Shown here piece by piece: positions 5,238 to 12,642 of a stretch of DNA of 14,153 nucleotides (position 1 is its first letter; every line of letters begins with the position of its first letter). Origin of the DNA: an archaeon (GTDB taxonomy: Archaea; Asgardarchaeota; Hermodarchaeia; Hermodarchaeales; Hermodarchaeaceae). The notes below the pieces were generated by a model. That model had not been told where the DNA came from. It saw only the letters and a program-made list of their open reading frames with translations, and ran no database searches. Position numbers and translations under genes: made by a program. Where the stretch lies: positions 1-14,153 of the forward strand of contig JABXGS010000212.1 in assembly GCA_016550425.1 (NCBI GenBank), written 5' to 3'.

Positions 5238-6974
5238 TCACATCATCAGTATTTTTGACCAAAAGGAGGCAAGTTGCTCTCGCATCTCATACGTCATCAA
5301 AGCATAATTAGCCAGTTGCCGTGTCCCACGTTGGAGATGTTCAGAACTGAAAGGTCGTTTGACCCAATTCGCTCGCATAGCAATCTCGTCCAATTGACGT
5401 TGGAAGGCGCGGTTAGATCGAATTTCTGTTCGCATCAACTGAATTAGTTGTTCTCCGAAGACTTCGTTAAAAAGGCGCACCTTGGATTGAGCTCCCATTA
5501 CCCTTTCCACCTTCAGGGGAGGAATCACCCCATATTGACCGTCACCTTGTCCTATCTTAACTACAAAAATCGGTACTACGACCTGCATGAGTGGTAAGTA
5601 CCCTTGCAGCGTGTCAGCTGGCGCGCTGATGGCTTCAAATCGTCGGTGTTCCTTTTCAACACGATTTTTTAAATTCTGTATGGAATCCTTGACTGCAGCA
5701 TGTAACTTGATTATCGCTTCACGAATCATATTCAACTCGGATAACTGTGCGGACTCTGCCACATCGGGTGGCATAGATTCCGAATATACCAAGGTACCAC
5801 TTGGAAAAGGAGGCGGAATTGATGACTGGTCAGGTTCAAGTCGTGACTGTTCCTGATCCCATTGATATCGAGTTCGAGCCTCTCGTAATTCTTCGGTTTT
5901 TTCATCCAATTCTGTCAGAGCTTGCTGAATTGAAAGCTGAAAAACACTGGCAGTATTTTCTAGCTCAACTAATCGGGTTTTTACATTTGCGATATGCCAT
6001 TCCACTTCTGTTGGTTTTGCTTTGATCGAACTTACAAGACGGCGACATTGCTCTGTAGACAATCCCAGAGTATTTGCCAACCGACTAACTACTTCCGCAA
6101 GTTCACTAGAAATCCGTTCTTTTTCTTTATCCAACTCGGCGGTTGGTTCGTCACCAAAAAAAGAAGGTTTTGGTTCACTTTCAACTTGCCGGGCTTCCCA
6201 TCGAAGAGAGGCTCCATGGGACATTCGGTCCCGACGGGCATCAAGAAGACGAATGTTCTCCTCAACAAACTCGTCAACCAGTCTTTCTGCTTGGCTAAGT
6301 TGGGAGAGATTCGCATCGAGGCGTGCCCTTTCATTTCTGAAAAGAATCCCTACATCATGAATTTCCTTCGATGATAGGCGCGATGGTAAACAGACTTCAT
6401 CTCCAGGTGGAGGAATTCCTTCATCCACTAGGACACGAAGCGGATCAATCATCGTAGGCATCATGGCATTTCGGATCACAATTAACTCGGTTGCTGGGGT
6501 CTCAAAGGTCTGAATAAATTCCCCTAAAAGCTTGGGGACAAGTTCAATTCTTTCTACATTTCGGAGGTCAGCTCGCATCTGAACAAGTGAGGGTATCGAT
6601 GAATGGCGTACTGAAATAGTTGGTTCGCCTACACCGCTAATAATCAAACTGCGACCAGGCAATGCATGGACTAAAAAGAAGGGTAAATAGACTTGGGAAA
6701 AATAGGAAAAGGTGGTTGGATCTCGAATTTGCTTGTTTAAGAACATTAGTGCTGTGACCAAATCTGCTTCGGGTGTTGATGAGAAACCATCTTTCATGGC
6801 TTCGGAGGGACCCTGAATGAATGCCGCAACCTTTGTAATCGCCACGCTACCACCCGACCCGCATGCTGGATGATACACTTGCCGCGTAATTGACACATCG
6901 AAGGGGCAAAGTATAATCTTTTTGGCTAAGGTCTTCCCCATGGTTAGGTTATACAATTCTTTGGAAATGAACAC
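5238..6974 (-). CDS. Uncharacterised coiled-coil protein
   Basis: This 578-residue protein is not recognised. Residues 1-200 look globular, with strands such as KKIILCPFDVSI, VYLPFFLVHAL and SLIISGVG. A helical, charged region from about 203 to 370 follows, probably coiled coil, interrupted by a polar linker near 262-280. After a Pro/Ser-rich linker (about 380-405) another helix runs to 450. A second beta-like module (LPLMQVVVPIFVVKIGQG and YGVIPPLKVE, 460-490) then leads to a basic helical end. The phrases VYLPFFLVH and VVVPIFVVK resemble each other, so the two globular modules may be related. No signal peptide, membrane span or nucleotide-binding motif is seen, so it is probably cytoplasmic and scaffold-like. 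The start is unsure: GTG at 6974 leaves two bases to the divergent gene, while ATG at 6941 (MGKTLAKK) leaves 35. Neither has a ribosome binding site. No terminator is visible in the 5-base gap to FEN1. Confidence 0.8.
   Translation of the reverse strand: MFISKELYNLTMGKTLAKKIILCPFDVSITRQVYHPACGSGGSVAITKVAAFIQGPSEAMKDGFSSTPEADLVTALMFLNKQIRDPTTFSYFSQVYLPFFLVHALPGRSLIISGVGEPTISVRHSSIPSLVQMRADLRNVERIELVPKLLGEFIQTFETPATELIVIRNAMMPTMIDPLRVLVDEGIPPPGDEVCLPSRLSSKEIHDVGILFRNERARLDANLSQLSQAERLVDEFVEENIRLLDARRDRMSHGASLRWEARQVESEPKPSFFGDEPTAELDKEKERISSELAEVVSRLANTLGLSTEQCRRLVSSIKAKPTEVEWHIANVKTRLVELENTASVFQLSIQQALTELDEKTEELREARTRYQWDQEQSRLEPDQSSIPPPFPSGTLVYSESMPPDVAESAQLSELNMIREAIIKLHAAVKDSIQNLKNRVEKEHRRFEAISAPADTLQGYLPLMQVVVPIFVVKIGQGDGQYGVIPPLKVERVMGAQSKVRLFNEVFGEQLIQLMRTEIRSNRAFQRQLDEIAMRANWVKRPFSSEHLQRGTRQLANYALMTYEMREQLASFWSKILMM
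6949..6956 (+). promoter_or_regulatory. TATA box of a leaderless transcript (CoADR-like gene)
   Basis: TTATACAA is centred 24-25 bases before the ATG at 6977, the spacing that places the transcription start at the start codon. No ribosome binding site precedes that ATG, which agrees. Read on the other strand the box is TTGTATAA, but it would start transcription inside the first codons of the divergent gene. Confidence 0.55.
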
Positions 6975-6976
6975 CT

Positions 6977-8350
6977 ATGACCCGACAAATCATTGTAATT
7001 GGATGTGGTACAGCTGGAGCGGCTGCCACCCTAATGGCACGAAAGACTAGCCGAGATGCTACAATCACGATTCTCCAAGATGAATCGTTTCCTGAATACA
7101 GTCGTTGTGGTCTTCCCTATACTGTTAATCGAGCGATTCCTCACACAGAGAATGTTATCATCCATCCGGAAGCTTTCTACACTGGAAATTTGGTTCGAGC
7201 TGATTTACGACTAAATACCAAGGCATCAAAGTTGGATCCGAAAAAGAAAAGCATAACCCTAACCAACCCTGATGGATCCAGTGACTCATTATCATTTGAT
7301 ACCTTGGTGTTGGCCACTGGAGCTCACGTCAGTACGCCTCCTATTGATGGGCTAGATGCACATCATGTGTACCGTCTTCACACCTTTAATGACGCTAAGA
7401 AACTTCAATCGGTGGCCAAGTCAGGACAAACGGCTGCGATAATTGGTGCTGGTCTCGTTGGGCTTGAAACAGCGGAAGCATTACACACTTTGGGACTAAA
7501 AATTACTGTTATCGAGTTCCTTCCCCAAGTTTTGCCTGCTATGATTGATGACGAAATGGGTGCTTTGGTCAAAGAAAGGATGGAAGCAGAAGGGATAACA
7601 GTCAAACTAGGTACAGCTGCGAAGAAAGTCACCAAGAGCCATGTGCTTGTCACAGATCGTGAAACAAATACTGAAGCGAAAATCCCTGCTGATATTATCG
7701 TGGTTGCAACTGGCGTTCGAGCAAACACCAAATTGGCTCAAGAAGCAGGTATCCAACTTGGAGGAAGAGGTGGAATTCTTGTAAACAAGGCGATGCAAAC
7801 AAACTTTCCTGAGATCTATGCCGCGGGTGATTGTGCTGAACATCTCGATTTAGTTACTGGACAAACTGTGGTGTCAGGATTGGGAAGCATCGCTTTACGT
7901 CAAGGTGAAGTCGCAGGAATTAATGCCGCTGGGGGAAAGGCAGAATTAGAGGGTGTTGTACTTGCCCGAACCACCCATCTCTTTGGTTTAGAAATTGCTG
8001 CGGTTGGACCAACTCGAATAGTTGCAGAAAAAGTAGGGCTTCCCTTTCTTGCTGGAAAATTCAAGGGAAGTCGAACAGCTGAATATTATCCAAGTGAAGA
8101 AGAGGTTACTGTCAAGCTATTGGCTAATAAGGAAACAGGACGTTTACTTGCTGGGCAAATCATCGGTCCCTGTGCCCATCAACGGGCTAACGTTTTGAGT
8201 ACCGCGATATCAGCGAAGATGACTATTCGCGATGTCGCTAATCTCGAAACCTGTTATGCGCCACCTGTTGCGCCTATTCGTGAACCTTTTACCATGGCGG
8301 CGCAAATACTTGCACTCCGGTATGAGCGAATGAAACAGAAAAAGGGCTAG
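6977..8350 (+). CDS. CoA-disulfide reductase / NADH oxidase-like flavoprotein
   Basis: This 457-residue member of the FAD-dependent pyridine nucleotide-disulfide oxidoreductases has these parts in order: an FAD-binding GCGTAG fold (9-14), the single redox cysteine Cys44 in YSRCGLPY (41-48), an NAD(P)-binding GAGLVGLETAE (157-167), the second FAD motif YAAGDC (281-286) and a dimerisation domain (about 330-445). Near the end comes CYAPPVAP (426-433), whose Tyr is a hallmark of CoA-disulfide reductases and related NADH oxidases. Proteins of this set reduce CoA disulfide, O2 or sulfur/polysulfide with NAD(P)H. No rhodanese domain is attached. The exact substrate is not decidable here. It is convergent with the sulfhydrogenase operon (26 bases between stops), which favours a role in sulfur or redox balance (inference). 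The ATG sits four codons before the first strand, as expected, and the transcript is probably leaderless. Confidence 0.9.
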   Translation: MTRQIIVIGCGTAGAAATLMARKTSRDATITILQDESFPEYSRCGLPYTVNRAIPHTENVIIHPEAFYTGNLVRADLRLNTKASKLDPKKKSITLTNPDGSSDSLSFDTLVLATGAHVSTPPIDGLDAHHVYRLHTFNDAKKLQSVAKSGQTAAIIGAGLVGLETAEALHTLGLKITVIEFLPQVLPAMIDDEMGALVKERMEAEGITVKLGTAAKKVTKSHVLVTDRETNTEAKIPADIIVVATGVRANTKLAQEAGIQLGGRGGILVNKAMQTNFPEIYAAGDCAEHLDLVTGQTVVSGLGSIALRQGEVAGINAAGGKAELEGVVLARTTHLFGLEIAAVGPTRIVAEKVGLPFLAGKFKGSRTAEYYPSEEEVTVKLLANKETGRLLAGQIIGPCAHQRANVLSTAISAKMTIRDVANLETCYAPPVAPIREPFTMAAQILALRYERMKQKKG

Positions 8351-8368
8351 CTGTAAGAAGTGCTAGCT
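8339..8368 (-). terminator. Terminator of the hydrogenase operon in the convergent gap
   Basis: GGCTAGC (8345-8351) and GCTAGCT (8362-8368) form a stem (6 perfect pairs plus a G-T). On the minus strand it is followed by five T (8343-8339). The stem overlaps the stop codon of the convergent flavoprotein gene. On the plus strand no T run follows, only an AT-rich stretch, so it serves mainly hydA. Confidence 0.55.
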
Positions 8369-8376
8369 AGAGATTA

Positions 8377-9654
8377 TTAAATTTGGATGTAATGAACGGA
8401 ACACGATATACAGGGGTCATAGGCTCGAATGAGCATATTCAATTGCAATTCCGACTCTTCGGAGGATTTCCCTTTTAGCTGAGGTAACAAAGCCTTGACA
8501 TCAGATTCGATATTAGTATAATTCATCGCGGTTGGGGTGATGACATTCGCACCGATTACTTTTCCTTTCTCATCGATGGAATACTCATGAATCAATAGGC
8601 CCCGTGGTGCTTCAACTGCTGCAGCACTTGAACCGGTTCTAACTTTATAATCGACAGTTTCTGCTTTCAATGGACGATCAGAAAGTGAGTCAATAATCTT
8701 GCTTGCATATTCAATATAGTGTAGATATTCGATGGCTTGTGCGAGATTATTATGGAAAGTATCATAGCTAGGAACTTTGAATCCGATTTGATGTATCATT
8801 GCTTTAGCTTCATCGAGAAGCTGATTGGCTGCAATGTTTAATCGAGGTAAGGATCCAACAAAGTACGGTTTACCTTGGATTTCACTGAATTTTGCATGTG
8901 CATAGGGAACGTTGTACTCGGTGATAAGGGATGCGTAATCAACCTCAGGAACTGCCAATCCTGTATCCGTTGTAAGGGTTCCATCATGAAGAGGAAATTC
9001 GTTGGGGTGTTTTAGCGCCAGATACTGGCTCTGGTGTATAAGCTGTGGCTCCGTAAATGATGCTAGCAATTCGATTTGTGCTTTTGCTTCAGGAATCGCT
9101 GCGCGTAATCGTTGATGCATACTGTCTAGCTGGTTCTTGGTAGGGACTTGGGTGAATCCGCCAATAACGGCACAGAGGGCGTGTGTATGTCGTCCACCAA
9201 CTAATGCCATTAAATCGTTCCCGAGTTTCTTTAGTTGCAAAGCGCGACTAACTTCATTCTGGTATTTGGGAAGGAGTTCTACTACGTTTCGCGCTCCCAA
9301 GTAGTCAGGAAGAGCTAGGAAGTTGATATGTAGTGCATGGCTTTCAAGCATATCTCCAATCAACATGAGTTTTCGAAGGGCTATGGTTTCTTTGGAAGGT
9401 TCGATTTGCATGGCGGCTTCAACGCCTCGAAGGGCGGCAACCGCGTGGGATTGACTGCATATACCACAGATCCTGGACATGATATGTGAGACTTCATCAT
9501 AGGTGTGGCCACGTAGAAAGGATTCAAAGAGGCGGGTTCCTTCTGTGATTTGCATTTCGATTCGTGGTGCTTTTCCCTTTTGAGTCTCAACAAAGAGATT
9601 GCCATGTCCTTCGACACGAGCAACGTGCTTGAGTTCAAATGTTACTTTAGCCAT
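8377..9654 (-). CDS. hydA: Group 3b [NiFe] hydrogenase (sulfhydrogenase) large subunit, alpha
   Basis: Carries the NiFe active site of the cytosolic NAD(P)-linked hydrogenase. Length is 425 residues, as in the family. The L1 motif RICGICSQSH (61-70) gives Cys63 and Cys66; the L2 motif DPCISCSVH (413-421) gives Cys415 and Cys418, completing the four nickel ligands. HVARVEGHG (10-18) is the conserved N-terminal motif. Only four residues (YIQI) follow His421, where a maturation protease would cut; the Pyrococcus sulfhydrogenase also has such a short tail, as I recall, so this is a family trait and not a truncation. The ATG at 9654 overlaps the end of hydD by 13 bases, with GAGGT 10 bases upstream inside hydD, which indicates coupled translation. 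It is the last gene of the operon. No maturation protease or Hyp genes are in the window. Confidence 0.97.
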   Translation of the reverse strand: MAKVTFELKHVARVEGHGNLFVETQKGKAPRIEMQITEGTRLFESFLRGHTYDEVSHIMSRICGICSQSHAVAALRGVEAAMQIEPSKETIALRKLMLIGDMLESHALHINFLALPDYLGARNVVELLPKYQNEVSRALQLKKLGNDLMALVGGRHTHALCAVIGGFTQVPTKNQLDSMHQRLRAAIPEAKAQIELLASFTEPQLIHQSQYLALKHPNEFPLHDGTLTTDTGLAVPEVDYASLITEYNVPYAHAKFSEIQGKPYFVGSLPRLNIAANQLLDEAKAMIHQIGFKVPSYDTFHNNLAQAIEYLHYIEYASKIIDSLSDRPLKAETVDYKVRTGSSAAAVEAPRGLLIHEYSIDEKGKVIGANVITPTAMNYTNIESDVKALLPQLKGKSSEESELQLNMLIRAYDPCISCSVHYIQI

Positions 9655-10436
9655 TCAATATTCAACCTCTTTCGCAATTCTTTGACAAAATCCTCAGAAG
9701 CCGCATTAAACATTCGGAATTTCCGAACCACTGTATCGAAGCTAGCTCCCTTTGCGGAAAACATGTCGATTTCTGAGTCCACGTTGGCCTGCGGTACAGG
9801 ACCCCAACATCCTTCACAGGGAAAATTGACACTTGGACAAAGGGCACCACACCCTGCACGTGTTATTGGACCAAGACAGAGTTTCCCCTGCTTCATCAGA
9901 CATTCATTTTCTTTTAATCGACACTCAACACAAACGGAATAATTCTTTTGCCGTGGATTTCCACCAGTCAGTAATGCGCTGAGCATTTCAAGAAACTCGA
10001 CTCCATTTATTGGACAGCCTTGCAGCTCGTAATCGATTTTCACATATTCTCTCAAGGGCAAAATATTGGGTAGAGTTTTTACATGCGATGCATCTGTATA
10101 GACGTTCTGTTTTAACTCCTCAATATTGCGACCATTTCGCATGGCATTTACGCCACCTGTTGTCGCACATGCACCCATAGCTACAAGCACATTGGACTTT
10201 TCGCGGAGTTCCTTGAGTTTGGTTAGTTCATCCTCATTGGTCACGGATCCTTCGATAAAGCAGACATCATAAGGACCTGGATGTGTGGCAGAGCTACCCA
10301 TCCGAAACTGAACTAAGTTAATGGCGCCGAGAATATCGAGTAATCGATCTTCTTGGTTGAGAATTTCTAGCTGGCATCCTGCACAGCAGGTCAGTCCAAA
10401 AAACGCCACTACTGGTTTCTCGGTATTTTCTGTCAC
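9642..10436 (-). CDS. hydD: Group 3b [NiFe] hydrogenase small subunit, delta
   Basis: Electron-relay subunit of the hydrogenase pair HydAD. With the GTG start at 10436 it has 264 residues, close to characterised HydD proteins. Cluster ligands of the proximal [4Fe-4S] centre are CAGC (18-21, preceded by an extra Cys17), GAC (Cys90) and QGCPING (Cys141). The C-terminal half has eight more cysteines (169, 172, 179, 187, 196, 200, 207, 210), enough for two further clusters. The frame is open upstream as far as 10559, but that part overlaps the Fe-S tail of hydG. The GTG follows AAGGTG by about 8 bases, just after the hydG stop, and brings the family's N-terminal strand (KPVVAFFGLT) near the start. 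An ATG at 10487 is the less likely alternative. It is third in the operon and overlaps hydA by 13 bases. Confidence 0.93.
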   Translation of the reverse strand: MTENTEKPVVAFFGLTCCAGCQLEILNQEDRLLDILGAINLVQFRMGSSATHPGPYDVCFIEGSVTNEDELTKLKELREKSNVLVAMGACATTGGVNAMRNGRNIEELKQNVYTDASHVKTLPNILPLREYVKIDYELQGCPINGVEFLEMLSALLTGGNPRQKNYSVCVECRLKENECLMKQGKLCLGPITRAGCGALCPSVNFPCEGCWGPVPQANVDSEIDMFSAKGASFDTVVRKFRMFNAASEDFVKELRKRLNIEWLK

Positions 10437-10452
10437 TCTGGTTTCACCTTCT

Positions 10453-11310
10453 TTAGACGGCACCTCGTAGTGTCTTTGCCTCGTCATATCGAAAGACTGG
10501 ACCATCTTGGCACACAAATTTAGTTCCGACGATGCAATGGCTACAGTGACCGACCCCACATTTCATTCGACGTTCTAACGAGAGGTAGATTTGTTCATCT
10601 GAGAAGTGCAAATTATGCAGATCTCGAATCACAAATCGGTACATGATTGGTGGACCACATATACAGGCGATTGCGTTCTTGGCAGAAATTGTCAACCTAT
10701 CAAAGAGTGTGGTTACAACTCCAATATTTCCCGCCCAGCAGTGTTCGTCATCCCGATCAACCGTGGCAACATATTCGACATCTCGTCGATTTTCCCAAAG
10801 GTAGAGTTCATCTTTATACAATAGCTCTTCAGGACAGCGGGCACCATAAAGTATCTGTAACTTTCCAAAATTGTCTCGGTTTTCAAGGATCTCTAAAATG
10901 ACAGGGCGCAATGGAACAAGACCCATTCCACCCGTGATAAGGACGACATCTTTGCCCAATAACTCATCCATAGGCCAACCATTACCGTATGGTCCGCGTA
11001 ATCCCACATGTGAACCAACAGGTAGTTTATCTAAGGCATTTGTCAGGTGACCTACGTTCCTGATTGTTAACTGAATATCGTTAGTTTTGTTTGGAGATGA
11101 ACAGACACCAAAGGGGGCTTCACCAAACCCAAAGATCGATAGTAGCATATACTGACCTGCGGTGAACGAAAATTCCTCTTGTTGTTTTGTGTTAAGGTAC
11201 CTGAAGGTATACAACTTGGTATCTGGGGTTTGATCTTCAGTTTGTATTAACTCGGCCAAGTTATATTGATAGGGATTTTCTGCTGATTTAGCGGGTTTTG
11301 GAATTTGCAT
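10453..11310 (-). CDS. hydG: Sulfhydrogenase FAD/NAD(P)-binding subunit, gamma
   Basis: Diaphorase subunit that exchanges electrons between NAD(P)H and the Fe-S chain. At 285 residues it shows the ferredoxin reductase-type fold: an FAD-binding beta barrel (about 15-110) with APFGVCSSP (65-73), a nucleotide-binding domain beginning GKDVVLITGGMGLVPLRP (119-136), and ICGPPIM (217-223). The C-terminus holds a [2Fe-2S] site, CGVGHCSHC (251-259) plus Cys267, typical of PyrK/HydG-like proteins. The ATG follows the hydB stop directly (TAG then ATG), and GGAGG lies 8 bases upstream within the last hydB codons, so translation is coupled. Sixteen bases separate its stop from the preferred hydD start. 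The cofactor preference, NADH or NADPH, cannot be judged from the sequence. Confidence 0.95.
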   Translation of the reverse strand: MQIPKPAKSAENPYQYNLAELIQTEDQTPDTKLYTFRYLNTKQQEEFSFTAGQYMLLSIFGFGEAPFGVCSSPNKTNDIQLTIRNVGHLTNALDKLPVGSHVGLRGPYGNGWPMDELLGKDVVLITGGMGLVPLRPVILEILENRDNFGKLQILYGARCPEELLYKDELYLWENRRDVEYVATVDRDDEHCWAGNIGVVTTLFDRLTISAKNAIACICGPPIMYRFVIRDLHNLHFSDEQIYLSLERRMKCGVGHCSHCIVGTKFVCQDGPVFRYDEAKTLRGAV

Positions 11311-12384
11311 CTAGTTTCCTCCTTTTTGAATATCAGATAATAATTCAACCATATCAATATCAGCTGGACAGGTGCGAGTGCATCTTCCACAACCAACGCA
11401 TCCAATTTGGTTAATCTGGTCTGGTTCCGTTCGGAACTTATGATAGATTCGAAATCGCACCCTTGATGGTAAAGTTGGTCGGAAATTATGCCCCCCTGCA
11501 ACCAAGGCAAAATCGACTAGCTGGCAGGAATCCCAGGTTCGAATCCGGGCCCCATCCTTGAGGTTGAGATCAACCTCATCATGGACGTCGAAACAAAAAC
11601 AGGTGGGACAGACCATTGTGCAGGACCCACAACCAAAACACCGGCGTCCATATCGTGTCCACATCTCGCCTTCATATGTGGCATCGAGTTGGTCGGGCAT
11701 TTTCTCGAAATTACTGATAGGATTCGGAAAGTGTGATTCACGGTCTTTTAGGACTTTGGTGAGCTCTTTTTCTTGGGCAGGTTGGGACTTTGAGAAGAGC
11801 TCTTTGGCATATTCAATGAGCTTTAGACCCAATTCAGTTTGGATTGCAAAGTGATACCATTGCCTGAATGGTGTAATCATTATATCAGCACAATCTGTTG
11901 AAGTGAGAGATCCGGCAGAGACGCAAAATGAATCTTGACATGGTTTTATACAACTCAGGCCAAAAATAATGCCCTCCTGTCGGCGTTTTGTTCGATATGG
12001 ATCTGTAAAAATTTGAGTCAGAATTGCGTCATGAAAACTGATAGCGGCTAAATCACAGGAGTGTACACCAAAAACCAAGAACTTTTTCCCATTCCATTCA
12101 TCTTGGTCTGGTGAATCTTGAAGGGTATCATGAATCTCGAGCTTGGGGCGACGTGTAAATTTAAGGGTTTCCTGTTTGGGTGGATAGAAATACTTCTTGG
12201 GTGGTAAAATCGTCGTGTCATAATCGAGTCGGAGTTGGTCGCCATCAGTAATGCAATCAAACTTGAATTGAGAACGAGTTGCCACTGGACCATAAATAGT
12301 GAGAATCTTTGACAACTTATTTACAAAAGTGGGAAGATCCGACTTTTTGAGAAGATAGTTTGAAAACTTTGATTCGGATGACAT
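11311..12384 (-). CDS. hydB: Sulfhydrogenase iron-sulfur subunit, beta
   Basis: Fe-S subunit that links the flavin subunit HydG to the hydrogenase pair and is the proposed sulfur-reductase partner in Pyrococcus. It has 357 residues from the ATG at 12384. Two [4Fe-4S] motifs lie in the C-terminal half: CFGCGSCTMVC (249-259) and CVGCGRCTRTC (329-339). Additional conserved-looking cysteines occur in GVHSCDL and SCIKPCQDSFC, as in the 4Fe-4S dicluster family related to AsrA. A GTG three codons upstream (12393) is possible, but a TATA box centred 24 bases before the ATG favours a leaderless transcript starting at the ATG. It is the first gene of the hydBGDA operon, the classical order of group 3b. 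It is divergent from the TrmB-like gene. Confidence 0.95.
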   Translation of the reverse strand: MSSESKFSNYLLKKSDLPTFVNKLSKILTIYGPVATRSQFKFDCITDGDQLRLDYDTTILPPKKYFYPPKQETLKFTRRPKLEIHDTLQDSPDQDEWNGKKFLVFGVHSCDLAAISFHDAILTQIFTDPYRTKRRQEGIIFGLSCIKPCQDSFCVSAGSLTSTDCADIMITPFRQWYHFAIQTELGLKLIEYAKELFSKSQPAQEKELTKVLKDRESHFPNPISNFEKMPDQLDATYEGEMWTRYGRRCFGCGSCTMVCPTCFCFDVHDEVDLNLKDGARIRTWDSCQLVDFALVAGGHNFRPTLPSRVRFRIYHKFRTEPDQINQIGCVGCGRCTRTCPADIDMVELLSDIQKGGN

Positions 12385-12404
12385 CGTTCTCACTCAAACT
12401 TGTA

Positions 12405-12411
12405 ATTTATA
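12405..12411 (-). promoter_or_regulatory. TATA box of the hydBGDA operon
   Basis: TATAAAT on the minus strand is centred 24 bases upstream of the hydB ATG (12384), the same geometry as the leaderless promoter at 6949-6956. It is the best TATA match in the window. Confidence 0.65.
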
Positions 12412-12412
12412 G

Positions 12413-12437
12413 TGTTACACAAGCTCCTTCGGTAACA
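12413..12437. promoter_or_regulatory. Inverted repeat just upstream of the hydB TATA box
   Basis: TGTTAC (12413-12418) and GTAACA (12432-12437) are exact inverse complements with a 13-base centre. The pair covers the BRE position and the bases upstream of it, where an activator or repressor could control assembly of TBP and TFB. The regulatory role is inference; the nearby TrmB-like protein is one candidate. Confidence 0.4.
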
Positions 12438-12523
12438 AGATTGATGTGTTAAAATGTCTAATGGTAATTCAACTTGCCTATTTTTTTCCCTTTTGAACGC
12501 ACTACGAAGAAACTTAGGCTCCG

Positions 12524-12530
12524 TTTATAA
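12524..12530 (+). promoter_or_regulatory. TATA box of the TrmB-like gene
   Basis: TTTATAA predicts a transcription start near 12551. That gives a leader of about 70 bases before the ATG at 12620, containing AGGAG at 12559-12563 and an out-of-frame short reading frame. Confidence 0.5.
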
Positions 12531-12573
12531 GGGAAACCAAAGAGGGGAAGGAATAATTAGGAGTTACTCAGAG

Positions 12574-12642
12574 ATGAAGACCAGTGAGGGCTTCCTTCAC
12601 ACCATTGCGGGGTTATTCCATGGAGGCAAATGGACAGCGTGA
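12574..12642 (+). CDS. Possible 22-residue leader peptide overlapping the TrmB-like start
   Basis: ATG at 12574 stands 10 bases after AGGAG, the only ribosome binding site in the predicted leader. It opens a 22-codon frame (MKTSEGFLHTIAGLF, then HGGKWTA) that stops 23 bases into the main gene, in another frame. It may be a leader peptide that couples translation to the downstream start. Alternatively it is the true N-terminus separated from the main frame by a sequence error. The frame is open further upstream to an ATG at 12454, but that would begin before the predicted promoter. Confidence 0.25.
   Translation: MKTSEGFLHTIAGLFHGGKWTA

Noticed and set aside
5992..6374. Several open frames on the plus strand opposite the 578-residue coiled-coil gene
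   Set aside because: They overlap one another, have no ribosome binding sites and low-complexity translations; they are shadows of the minus-strand gene.
8418..8426. Possible truncation of the HydA C-terminus, since only four residues follow the last nickel-ligand motif
   Set aside because: Short tails of this kind are known for sulfhydrogenase large subunits, and all four nickel-binding cysteines are present.
10437..10559. Longer N-terminus for HydD, overlapping hydG by 107 bases
   Set aside because: The overlap covers the conserved [2Fe-2S] tail of HydG, and a GTG with a proper ribosome binding site lies just after the hydG stop and gives the family length.
11530..11552. A T-arm-like string (GGTTCGAATCC) that suggests a tRNA gene
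   Set aside because: It lies inside the well-supported hydB coding region, its flanking stem has a mismatch, and no matching acceptor, D or anticodon arms are visible.
12454..12573. A longer small gene starting at ATG 12454
   Set aside because: It would begin upstream of the TATA box predicted for this strand, has no ribosome binding site and shows no recognisable protein features.
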